Assembly (NCBI GenBank): GCA_021809895.1
Contig: JAJZJU010000003.1
Span: 1-52,301, forward strand
Source of the DNA: a bacterium
GTDB lineage: Bacteria > Chloroflexota > Dormibacteria > Aeolococcales > Bog-877
Reading direction: 5' to 3'
Length of the DNA: 52,301 nucleotides
The notes under the pieces were generated by a model. That model searched no databases and was not told the origin of the DNA. It worked only from the letters and a program-made list of their open reading frames with translations. This document shows, piece after piece, positions 26,302 through 33,831 of this stretch. Numbering within the stretch: the first letter of the stretch is position 1; each line of letters starts with the position of its first letter. A program made the position numbers and the translations under genes.

Positions 26302-27164
26302 GACACCCGGTCGGGACGAGCGGTCTTTCCCGACCTGGACGCTGCCCAAGGTCGCCGTCGCCGTTTCGGGTCTTGCGCCACGTGGGTGGCTGCCCTCACG
26401 CCTTCGGAACTGGGACTGGCCCTCGCACCCGTCACCTGCCACGCCGGCGCTTCCCCCTGAGTAGCTCTCCACATCAGCGGGTTGCCCCGCCGCTTCGATC
26501 CTCTGTTCGGATGTGGTCACACCTGGACTTGCCTGGAGTCTGCGCCGGGCAGAGTGCCCGAGTGCCCTTCTACCGAGCACCACGGCCGCGGCCGTGTGCC
26601 CGGATACCTGGTGATGCTGGGCCAAGAGGGGAGTCAGCCGGTGCTGCCTGCCCCAGATTGAGGTGTAAGCGGCGGGGATGCCGACAACCGCTATGCCCCG
26701 CCGGGATGCCCCAGCCACCAGCCGGTCCCTGAACTTGGCGGTCAGCATCCCCGAGACCATCTTGCGCAACCAGTGCCTCGAGCCGTAGCGCTCCCGCCCG
26801 ACGAAGCGGATCTCCGAGAAGCCCGAGTCCTCGATGGTGATGCACCTGGTGCCGCTCACCTCGGCTGGGTCCAGCAGCTGGGTGATCGCCTGGAGCAGGT
26901 GCCCGACCCCCACAGACAAGATGCGCCCTGGGGGCTTCGGCTCCCGCATGCCCCCATTAGCGGTGGCGCTGGCCGAAGCCTTGACGCCGGGGCGACCCGA
27001 TCCTTCACACCATGAATGTCCCGCCAGCAGTCGTCTCAGTGCGCCCTCAACAGAAGTCGCCCATAGCCTGGCCCACCAGTCCCACTCGCCAACCTCTTCC
27101 CGGTTCACTCAACTGCCCTTATGGGCACCACCGCACACTTCTCCGCCAGCTGCTGCCAACCCCC
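26224..27164 (-). pseudogene. TnpB-related transposon protein remnant, copy B
   Basis: Minus-strand remnant of an IS200/IS605-type TnpB-related gene. The readable frame (GTG 27108 to 26224, 294 residues) has the family's C-terminal features: ITIEDSGFSEIRFVGRERYG, MVSGMLTAKFRDRLVAGASRRGIAVVGIPAAYTSIWG and VSGHTAAAVVLGRRALGHSARRR. Upstream, the frame changes at a GTGA overlap, and the preceding segment WQQLAEKCAVVPIRAVE continues in another frame to 27164, where homology to the other copies ends. The N-terminal half and zinc motif are missing. The 3' end overlaps the convergent lipoprotein gene by 78 bases. Confidence 0.8.
26940..27164 (-). repeat. TnpB-related repeat, copy B
   Basis: The part of copy B shared with 1-129 and with the reverse complement of 52048-52301. 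All three stop at CAACCCC (27157-27163 here). Confidence 0.85.
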
Positions 27165-27494
27165 GCCACCAACGCAACTGACGTCGTGCTTGGCCCCGGC
27201 CTCAACGGAGGGAGTGTCCTGAGCGCGATCCTCTTCGGCGAGTAGACGCCCTGGCACTCCCGTCTTGGCCGCTGCCTTCGCGGCTGCTCCTCGGCGGCGG
27301 AGGCGTCGTCACCGAAGGCGCCCTGAGCGGCAATGGGCGCGGGACGGAGCCTTACCCGAGTGGGCGGGCGGGCGGAACATCTGTGCCCGAGTCACCTCCT
27401 CCCAAAGACCCGGACGTGCCCTTCCACATTGGCGACTCGGTGAAGGTGCAGACGGTGCCACTGGTACCGGCGGGCAAGAACAAGGCATTCCCGC

Positions 27495-27660
27495 TAGTAT
27501 GACCTGGAGCAAGGTTTCCTGGTGCCCCCGAGCCTGGATGACGGGCTACCACGCAACCGCGCGGCGCGGTTCATCTTGGACGCCGTCTACGATTTGCTGT
27601 GCCTGAACGGTCTGTACGCGAGCTACAAGGAAGACCCGGGGCATTGGATCGGCCAGTCGC
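27495..27660 (+). pseudogene. IS1182-family transposase N-terminal fragment
   Basis: The plus strand reads EQGFLVPPSLDDGLPRN then RAARFILDAVYDLLCLNGLYASY, the well-known opening of IS1182-type DDE transposases (normally ...FLLPPSLDDWLPEDH-ARFV). The frame continues only to a proline-rich tail, and no catalytic part remains. It abuts the IS1380 remnant on the opposite strand. Confidence 0.75.
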
Positions 27661-28095
27661 CAGGCCATCCCTCCTCCGCCGGCGCCGCGCCACAGCTCCC
27701 GCCCCACCTGCCGGACATGGCCCACGGTGAAGCTCCGTAGGAAGGTTCCCCGTGGCGGAGAGAGCCAGTACCGCATAACCCAGCACCTGCCGGGTAGCCG
27801 CAGCCCAGAGCACGCTGCTGTCGTCGATACGATCCCCACAGGCCAGCACCGAATTGACTGGATACGCTGCCTTGCGGCCGACATTGAGCCGACCCGGCGC
27901 TTCACCCAGCTCAACGCTCTCCTCGAACACCTCCCTCGGCACCAGGTGCTGGGCCAGAGTGGCAGGTCTGAGGAGTCCGGCATTGGCCACCAGACGGGGA
28001 TCCTCGAAGGTTGCGCCCAGACGATCCACAGCGTGGGGTGATGCCTGCACCGAAAAGGTGCTCGTTGGCAGGGCCGATTGGCGGCCTGGTAGCAC
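27640..28095 (-). pseudogene. IS1380-family transposase N-terminal fragment, frameshifted
   Basis: The minus strand reads ATFEDPRLVANAGLLRPATLAQ, then GRKAAYPVNSVLACGDRIDDSSVLWA, matching the N-terminus of IS1380 transposases. After RQVLGYAVLALS the frame changes: the expected GTFLRSFTVGHVRQ is found in another frame (near 27740-27700). The DDE core is absent. Confidence 0.75.
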
Positions 28096-28139
28096 CGACT
28101 ATCCCGGCATTGAGTGCGTTGTCTTCGTGTACACCCGTC

Positions 28140-28532
28140 TCAAAGCCATGTCCTAGTCGTTAGATCCAGGCTGAGGTGACCGAGCATCGCCCTGCTCCGC
28201 CGTTGCCAACAGCGGCGTTTCGAAGAGGACTTCAAGACCACGACGGCGCGTGGCAGAGAACGGGCCTTCGCTGCTGTCGGCTGCTCTTGCATCAAGCCCC
28301 GGGCCCGAGGACGGGACTTGAGGAGTCCCCCGTGGGCCGGAGCCACCACGGAGAGCTCCACCCTGCTGTAGCTCGGCTTGAGCGCCAAGCCTCATCAAGC
28401 AGCGTGCCTGGCGAGCAGAGACGCCAACGAGCACCCATTTAGGGTCGGCGGCCCCGAACATTACCGCGCGCCATCGACGAGCATTGGCTCTGTCGCGAGC
28501 GGTCGCCGTTCGCGCTTACCGCCCAGCTCCGT
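28140..28532. other. non-coding or decayed region
   Basis: Between the IS1380 remnant and the end of the repeat-protein gene. Open frames exist, but none resembles a known protein. Confidence 0.4.
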
Positions 28533-29366
28533 TCATCGGCCGCTCCTGCTGTGACTGCTGCCGGCCCTCCCACCACCGGACCCAGCAACCAGGGTGCTGT
28601 GCGTCCCGCCATGGCCCAGGCTTGGCGAACTCCCGGAACTGACAGCGCCTCGACCCGAACCTGGAGTACTGCCGGATACGGCATGGCTGCGACCCAGACC
28701 CGCAGAACTGCCAGCCTTGGCACGGCCGCGACTCGCTCCTGGAGTACTGCTGGATACGGCATGGCTGCGACCCAGACCCGGGGAACTGCCAGCCTTGCCA
28801 CGACCGCGGCTCGCTTCTGGAGTACTGCCGGCTACGCCACGGCCACGACCCAGACCCGGGGAACTGCTGGACCCGCCGTGGCTGCGACCAGGACCCGGAG
28901 TGCTGCTCGGCCCGCCGTGGCTGCGGCTCAGGCCAGGGGAACCGGCCGCCATGGGGACGCGGACGTAGGTTCCCAGCCGTCCATGGGCCGTCGTGTCCCG
29001 ACCTCCACCGGGGGTCGCGCCGGTCATGTTGGTCGCCACGCGCGAGACACTGGGCTGTCTTGGGCCACCAGCTGTCCCGCAGGAACGATGGGCGTTGCAG
29101 GAGCTGGCTGCGTGTCCAAAAAACCCTGGCAGAGAAGGGTCTACGGCATGCACCGCGGCGGCGGCGGTGGCAGTGGCCAGGCCCGCCGCGCAAAGCACCC
29201 CTAAGAACCCCGCTCTGACGGCTGGCCGGTTCGCGCGAAACCAGCTGCTGGTACGCGGTCGGCGGAGCGCCTGCTGACGATACCGCGGCGGTGGGACAGC
29301 CGTGTCTGGGGGGGGGAGTACCGCTGGGAGCTCTCGCCGCAACCATGTGTCGAAATCGTCAGGCAT
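28533..29366 (-). CDS. single-pass membrane protein with 13-residue tandem repeats (possible anti-sigma factor)
   Basis: A 277-residue protein. The N-terminal ~48 residues are probably cytosolic, a membrane helix follows (RAGFLGVLCAAGLATATAAAAV, about 51-72), and the rest is an extracytoplasmic Ser/Gly/Arg/His-rich tail. Residues about 139-255 are at least eight repeats of 13 residues (pattern like GSSSSPGLGRGRG, KAGSSPGLGRSHA). ATG 29366 follows GGGGAG by 6 bases and overlaps the sigma gene's end by 8 bases. That coupling and the topology suggest an anti-sigma factor, but no anti-sigma domain is recognised, so this is inference. Confidence 0.72.
   Translation of the reverse strand: MPDDFDTWLRRELPAVLPPPDTAVPPPRYRQQALRRPRTSSWFRANRPAVRAGFLGVLCAAGLATATAAAAVHAVDPSLPGFFGHAASSCNAHRSCGTAGGPRQPSVSRVATNMTGATPGGGRDTTAHGRLGTYVRVPMAAGSPGLSRSHGGPSSTPGPGRSHGGSSSSPGLGRGRGVAGSTPEASRGRGKAGSSPGLGRSHAVSSSTPGASRGRAKAGSSAGLGRSHAVSGSTPGSGRGAVSSGSSPSLGHGGTHSTLVAGSGGGRAGSSHSRSGR
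28602..28952 (-). repeat. 39/78-bp coding tandem repeat
   Basis: DNA repeats of 78 bp (two 13-codon units). CTGGAGTACT recurs on the plus strand at 28661, 28739 and 28817, exactly 78 bases apart. The flanking units are more diverged. Confidence 0.85.
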
Positions 29367-29967
29367 GAAGTCTCCCCTTGGTGGCGGAGCCAACCTTCAG
29401 GGTTTTCGCATTTGCGGCAGGCTGCTCCTCCGATCGGCTCTGGATCGAAGCCCCTGAAGATGCTCCCCCCAGACGGGCGGCCAAGTTCCGCTTGGCAGAG
29501 GCGAGTCGCGAGGCCACAGTGCGCTCCGGGATTCCGATGGCCACCGCGATCTCGCGGTTGGTATACCCATGCAAGTGGCGGAGCACAATCACGGCCGCCT
29601 GCCGGGGCGGCAGGGAACGCAGGGCTCCAAGCAGGTCCATATCCTCGACCCTGGCAGCGGCGTCCTCGATCGCCTCGCGTTGTCCGAAACGTCGGATGGT
29701 CTCCTTGACCTGTCGAAGCTCAGAGCGCCGACGCTCGGTCACGGCGACGTTCACCGCGATTCGCTGCAGCCACACCGGTGCGGGGGCCTCCGGCCGGAAT
29801 CTGGGCCAGGCCGCGTAGGCCCGCTCAAAGGTCTCTTGGGCGCAGTCCTCTGCGGCCACGCCGGTGCCCACGATGGCAGCTACAGTCTGCAGAACCTTGG
29901 AATAGTTGTCCCGGTAAAGCCGATCGAAATCGGAGTCGGACCCGGGCCTGTAGGTGGAGAACATCAC
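29359..29967 (-). CDS. ECF-family RNA polymerase sigma factor
   Basis: A 202-residue sigma-70 ECF factor. Region 2 is FDRLYRDNYSKVLQTVAAIVG then AEDCAQETFERAYAAWPRF. Region 4 is LRSLPPRQAAVIVLRHLHGYTNREIAVAIGIPERTVASRLASAKRNLA, a complete helix-turn-helix. It starts at GTG 29967 or the adjacent ATG 29964. Its end overlaps the start of the repeat-bearing membrane protein, a layout typical of a sigma/anti-sigma pair. CAGAATGAC occurs twice upstream (29972-29980 and 30038-30046, minus strand) and could be involved in its control. Confidence 0.92.
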   Translation of the reverse strand: MMFSTYRPGSDSDFDRLYRDNYSKVLQTVAAIVGTGVAAEDCAQETFERAYAAWPRFRPEAPAPVWLQRIAVNVAVTERRRSELRQVKETIRRFGQREAIEDAAARVEDMDLLGALRSLPPRQAAVIVLRHLHGYTNREIAVAIGIPERTVASRLASAKRNLAARLGGASSGASIQSRSEEQPAANAKTLKVGSATKGRLHA

Positions 29968-30269
29968 TCCGGGTCATTCTGCACCATCACCCACCTGCGC
30001 GCCCCCCTCAAGGTGGTGTACGCCTGTCCCAATTTCGTCATTCTGGGACCCTCCGTGCATCAATTCCAGCCTTCGCACCGCCATGCCCGGACCCGCCGAG
30101 CGGGCCCCGCGCCCAGGTTGGTCATCTATCAAGGAGATGGCAGTTTGCGCTGGCCGCGAACCGAAGACCCCTGCATGACTTTTTCGAGGCTGGTGCGCCC
30201 CAGCCTCGAACAATGGCCCAGATCAGGTAACGTGGTAGACCCGTTAGGCGAGGGACGACACGGGGCGAC
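29968..30269. other. sigma-factor upstream region
   Basis: Carries an inverted repeat GTCCCA...TGGGAC (about 30026-30049) and two copies of CAGAATGAC on the minus strand. No gene is recognised. Confidence 0.4.
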
Positions 30270-30617
30270 CTACAGCGGCGGCAAGTTCCCACCGGCACCC
30301 CCTCCCATGAAAGGCGGGCGGTGGCGTCCCCAACGGCTGTCCGGGGCAACCTTCCGCGTGTAGTTGTGGGCGCAGCCAGCGGTCGCCTCCCAGGTCATGC
30401 TGTCGATGGAGCACCGCCTCGCCCAGCTCGCGCTGCGACCGGTCGCGCCGCCCACCGGGACCGGGTCCTCGATGGCATCCGCCGCTGGCCACAGGCGCCA
30501 ACCGATTGTCGTGAGGGCGCAGTTGTGGAAGATGCGCCACCTCGGGGATGGCGCTCCACAACAACGGCCCCCAGAGCTGCATCGCGAAGACCTGCGCCCA
30601 AGCCCCGCAGCGTTCAT
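30270..30617 (-). CDS. small hypothetical frame coupled to TadE-like gene
   Basis: A 115-codon frame whose ATG overlaps the TadE-like stop (ATGA). From about codon 27 on, third positions are strongly G/C and the text (WRIFHNCALTTIGWRLWPAADAIEDP) looks protein-like. The first 25 codons do not, while another frame there (MQLWGPLLWSAIPEV from 30582) looks better. This suggests either a frameshifted gene or a chance frame. No family is recognised. Confidence 0.35.
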   Translation of the reverse strand: MNAAGLGRRSSRCSSGGRCCGAPSPRWRIFHNCALTTIGWRLWPAADAIEDPVPVGGATGRSASWARRCSIDSMTWEATAGCAHNYTRKVAPDSRWGRHRPPFMGGGAGGNLPPL

Positions 30618-31147
30618 GGTTGAGCGGCCAGGATGCTGGTGGATTTCAGGTCGACCTGCGCCCCCAGGAGCGGCTCCAGGGGGTGGGCGACGAAGGTGAC
30701 CTGCACCTTGAATGCCGACGGAGCGGTGAAGCCGCCGATGGCACACAACTCGATCATCGCGTCTCCGGTGCCGCTTATGGGCGCCTGAACCAGAGTCCCG
30801 GCCTGCCCGTTCGCGCAGAAGCTGTCGGCACTGGTAGCGCTCCCCTGCTGGCAGAGTCGCCTGCTGTCAACCTGCACGATGTTGGCGGCATGCTGAACCA
30901 CCGTCGGCATGTAAGTCGGCGCCCCCGACCCGGAAGCGGCCGGAACCCCTGGCTCGCAGCCCCCTACCAGAGGGTTGTGGTAGAACTCGATGATGGCCTG
31001 GCGTGCCCCAGACTGGGCCGCGTCGGAGATCGCGCTGGCCTGGAACAGCAGGATGCCGCACGCGATGATCCCGAAGAGGACCGCGAAGAAGATAGGCGCT
31101 ACCAAAGCGAACTCGACGGTGCTCTGCGCCCGTTGCCTGCCTCTCAT
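30614..31147 (-). CDS. TadE-like pseudopilin (third gene)
   Basis: A 177-residue TadE-like protein: basic start MRGRQRAQSTVEFALVAP followed by a hydrophobic helix (IFFAVLFGIIACGILLF), then SAISDAAQSGARQAI. In the family this helix carries the prepilin-type E at +5 and is cleaved by a prepilin peptidase. ATG 31147 is 4 bases past the TadG-like stop. The last ~100 residues contain several cysteines and are not conserved. Confidence 0.8.
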   Translation of the reverse strand: MRGRQRAQSTVEFALVAPIFFAVLFGIIACGILLFQASAISDAAQSGARQAIIEFYHNPLVGGCEPGVPAASGSGAPTYMPTVVQHAANIVQVDSRRLCQQGSATSADSFCANGQAGTLVQAPISGTGDAMIELCAIGGFTAPSAFKVQVTFVAHPLEPLLGAQVDLKSTSILAAQP

Positions 31148-31151
31148 CCGG

Positions 31152-33122
31152 CTACTGGGTGAGAATCGCCGAGCCTTGCACGCCCGGGATATTGAAAGTG
31201 CTGCCCGTGATATTGAGGACGGTGTTGCCCTGGGTCTGGAAGACATCGACCGTGGCCAGGCCGTTGATCGTGACTCGGCACCCGGTGCCGTAACCGGGCT
31301 GCCCCGCTCCGCAGGTCATGCCGGTCTGGCTATCGATTCCGAAGCCAGCGACGAGCATTCCGCCCGGCAGGAAGGGGATCCCGTTCTGGCTGCCACCTTC
31401 TCCCCAGTAGGTCTCATGGGCTGGGTTCTGGCCCCCGATGCAGCTGTCGTTGTAGACGATCCCGCTCAAGGTGATGTTCGCGCTGTCGCCCGGCATGGCG
31501 TCGAACCCGAAGTTGGCAGGCGTGGTGGTCCCGCAAGGATTGGACAAGGTGGGCGCGGCCGGAGCCCCCCCGCGGTCCTGCCAGAGCAGGAAGCCCAGCC
31601 AGGTACCGGAGTTCGGCGCGGACAGGTTGATCGTCCCATGGCCGCCCATCTCCACCGAGTCGTTGAGCCCCTGCTGGGACACCGAGTTTGGATTCCAGCC
31701 AATCGCCTGCTCGGCCGGCGAGTTGACGGCGTTGCAGTTGTCGTTGCTGTTGTTGTTCGGCTGCGGCGGGCAGTTTCCGTTGAAGCCCCCAATCACCGGC
31801 TCGCCGTCGCCCTGGTTCTGCACGCCGTTGATCTTGGATGGTGGGTTCTGGGTGAAGAAGAGCACGTTCTGCCCGGTCACCGTGTCAGCGGTGTGGGCCG
31901 GCCGAAGCACCACTCCCTGTCGAAAGTCGTAGAGACCGGTGTAGGAGGTTGACCCGCCTGACTGCCCCAACACCTGGCTGCAATTTTCGAAGGTGGCGCT
32001 TCCGGTAACCACCACGGTGTAGTTGTAGACACCCGGTTGGTACACGTTGCCTGCCGGCGGGCCCGGGCCATTGAAATACATGACCGGCCGCCCCGGACAG
32101 TTGGCATCGGTCGCCTGCGGCTCCGGTAGGTTTGGGTTGTTGGCCAGAGGATCGCTGGTGAATTGGGGGTAGCCGCCTTTCCAGTGGTAGTACTGGATGG
32201 TGGTATTGTTCTGGCTGCAGACCGCGCTGTTCCACGGTGCTGGGGGTGGGGTCGAGCCTGGGTTGACACCGGCCGGCGGCGGATTGTTCGAGGCGCTGCC
32301 GAAGCACGAATCCCAGGGCGTTTGCACGTAGGACTCGATGTTTCCGCGGTCGGTCATGGTCCCGGACTGTTTGCCATCGATCACGTCCGGGCGGCCCCAC
32401 TGACCACAGTTGGTGTCGAGACAGCCGTTGGCGTTGTCGAAGATGGTGCCGGTTACGTTGAACTGGCCATCGCCGGCCATCAGAATAGTGTGGGCGCCGT
32501 TCTCTGACAGCGACACGATGCTTGTCAGTGGACCACCCTGCACCACGGTGTTGACCGCCGCCGCTCCGGTTACGGTCTTGAGCCGGGTCACCCCCATGAT
32601 CTGCGCGATGAATGGGGGCCACTGGGGTTGCACGGTGATGTGGATCCCGCACGCTCCCACCGGAACCACGGCGGAAGTGGCGGTCACTGGCACCTCGGCG
32701 GGAGGGCTGGAGCCGGGTGCATACAGGGGCATGTACTGGCCGTTCGGGTACTGCTGGTTGGAGAGGTAGTAGGCGGTCCAATGCCTGTTCGGGGCACTGA
32801 AGGGCGCCGCCGCCGCCGGAGCGTTGATGTTCACCTCGTCATCGAGCACCTTCACCACCTGGTTGCCGGTCACAGGGGGAGGGTTCAGCGCTCCATCGCA
32901 GTTGCTCTGCAAGGCGGTGGCTCCGGCCTGAGCGGCGAAGTCGGCGGCGTTCTGGGCCTGGCGATATTGAAGTAGGCCGAAGCCGCCGTCGATCGCGACT
33001 GCCACGGCCATCAGCAGCACCACCAGACTAAGCGCAAACAGCACCGCCACCTGTCCCTGCTGGCGGGGGCGCCCGCCGGTCCAGTGGGAGGCGCCAAGGT
33101 TACGATGCGGAGAGATGCTCAT
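31152..33122 (-). CDS. TadG-like Flp pilus-assembly surface protein
   Basis: A 656-residue protein. The N-terminus QQGQVAVLFALSLVVLLMAVAVAIDGG then QAQNAADFAAQAGATAL is the TadE/TadG Flp-type start, one helix that holds the protein in the membrane. The remaining ~560 residues are an extracytoplasmic region rich in Asn, Gly, Pro and Ser, with no recognised fold. ATG 33122 overlaps the upstream TadE stop (ATGA); a longer reading runs through that gene without homology. It sits in the middle of a three-gene pseudopilin-like operon without TadA ATPase, TadB/C or peptidase genes nearby. Confidence 0.82.
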   Translation of the reverse strand: MSISPHRNLGASHWTGGRPRQQGQVAVLFALSLVVLLMAVAVAIDGGFGLLQYRQAQNAADFAAQAGATALQSNCDGALNPPPVTGNQVVKVLDDEVNINAPAAAAPFSAPNRHWTAYYLSNQQYPNGQYMPLYAPGSSPPAEVPVTATSAVVPVGACGIHITVQPQWPPFIAQIMGVTRLKTVTGAAAVNTVVQGGPLTSIVSLSENGAHTILMAGDGQFNVTGTIFDNANGCLDTNCGQWGRPDVIDGKQSGTMTDRGNIESYVQTPWDSCFGSASNNPPPAGVNPGSTPPPAPWNSAVCSQNNTTIQYYHWKGGYPQFTSDPLANNPNLPEPQATDANCPGRPVMYFNGPGPPAGNVYQPGVYNYTVVVTGSATFENCSQVLGQSGGSTSYTGLYDFRQGVVLRPAHTADTVTGQNVLFFTQNPPSKINGVQNQGDGEPVIGGFNGNCPPQPNNNSNDNCNAVNSPAEQAIGWNPNSVSQQGLNDSVEMGGHGTINLSAPNSGTWLGFLLWQDRGGAPAAPTLSNPCGTTTPANFGFDAMPGDSANITLSGIVYNDSCIGGQNPAHETYWGEGGSQNGIPFLPGGMLVAGFGIDSQTGMTCGAGQPGYGTGCRVTINGLATVDVFQTQGNTVLNITGSTFNIPGVQGSAILTQ

Positions 33123-33604
33123 TGGGGCGCCGTGGCCTCTGCTTGGATGGTGACGTTTCCGAAAATGGGGACGAAAGGCATGATGGTCTCCCACACTCGG
33201 ACCTGGACCAGGCTGACCACGCGATTCTCCAGCGGGGCAACTCCCGCTTTCATGTCCACCACCGAGACGCAGCCGGAAGGAACGGCCCCAGAACACTGAA
33301 TGGACCCCACCCCCCCTTGCTCATTGTTGGCGGCGGTTCGGGCGTCCGTTGTCTGCACACCGATCGAGTCGGGCGGGGTTGCCGCAGCGTCGTGAGCCGC
33401 CGCGATGGCTCCGGCTCGAGCCGCCTGGGTGAGGCCGATGTCCGTCATCACCATCTCGCCCCCAGTAGCCGCCAGAGCCAGGATCACGACCGCCACCGGC
33501 AACACCACCGCGAACTCGGTGATCGCCTGCCCAGGTTGGCGCCAGCGCGGCCGGATGCGGCCCCATGACGGTGACGGTCCCGGCGTGTGAGAGTGTTTGC
33601 CCAT
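33119..33604 (-). CDS. TadE-like pseudopilin (first gene)
   Basis: A 161-residue protein with QPGQAITEFAVVLPVAVVILALAATGGEMV, the TadE-like motif with the conserved Glu after a short basic leader, then GLTQAARAGAIAAAHDAAA. It is first in a minus-strand operon with a TadG-like and a second TadE-like gene. The ATG at 33604 has no clear ribosome site; a -35/-10 pair lies about 43 bases upstream. Confidence 0.82.
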   Translation of the reverse strand: MGKHSHTPGPSPSWGRIRPRWRQPGQAITEFAVVLPVAVVILALAATGGEMVMTDIGLTQAARAGAIAAAHDAAATPPDSIGVQTTDARTAANNEQGGVGSIQCSGAVPSGCVSVVDMKAGVAPLENRVVSLVQVRVWETIMPFVPIFGNVTIQAEATAPQ

Positions 33605-33646
33605 GGCTGGACACGGAGCTTAACTGAGTTTGGCCACCAAGTACCC

Positions 33647-33674
33647 ATCATATCCTGTAACGGACGTGTAACAA
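33647..33674 (-). promoter_or_regulatory. promoter of the TadE-TadG-TadE operon
   Basis: Minus strand: TTGTTA (33674-33669), 16-base spacer, TATGAT (33652-33647). The spacer and -35 overlap a TGTAAC repeat pair (33656-33661 and 33667-33672, 11 bases apart), so a regulator bound there would block or contact polymerase. Confidence 0.6.
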
Positions 33675-33774
33675 CTTCCTTGGATTCCTAGTGTCAACAG
33701 CCAGCCACGAGGGTGCCCGCGAACTCTTCGCCAAAGGACCGCAGCCCCGCATTGGGCCTGTTGCAGCCGCTCGC

Positions 33775-33800
33775 CGACCTCGCGGGCTCCCGCGAGGTCG
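33775..33800. terminator. perfect 12-bp inverted repeat
   Basis: CGACCTCGCGGG-CT-CCCGCGAGGTCG. No T-run follows on either strand. It sits between the Tad operon promoter and the left end of the IS1634-like element; a terminator or protein site are both possible. Confidence 0.45.
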
Positions 33801-33831
33801 GACGAGATGTGCCCTGGTCCGGTGGTGGGAC

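Noticed and set aside
28602..28952. Regular repeats suggesting CRISPR
   Set aside because: 78-bp units are contiguous, in frame and coding; there are no unique spacers and no cas genes.
33123..33296. Longer TadG-like start
   Set aside because: It runs through the TadE-like gene; the ATGA overlap at 33122 is the natural start.
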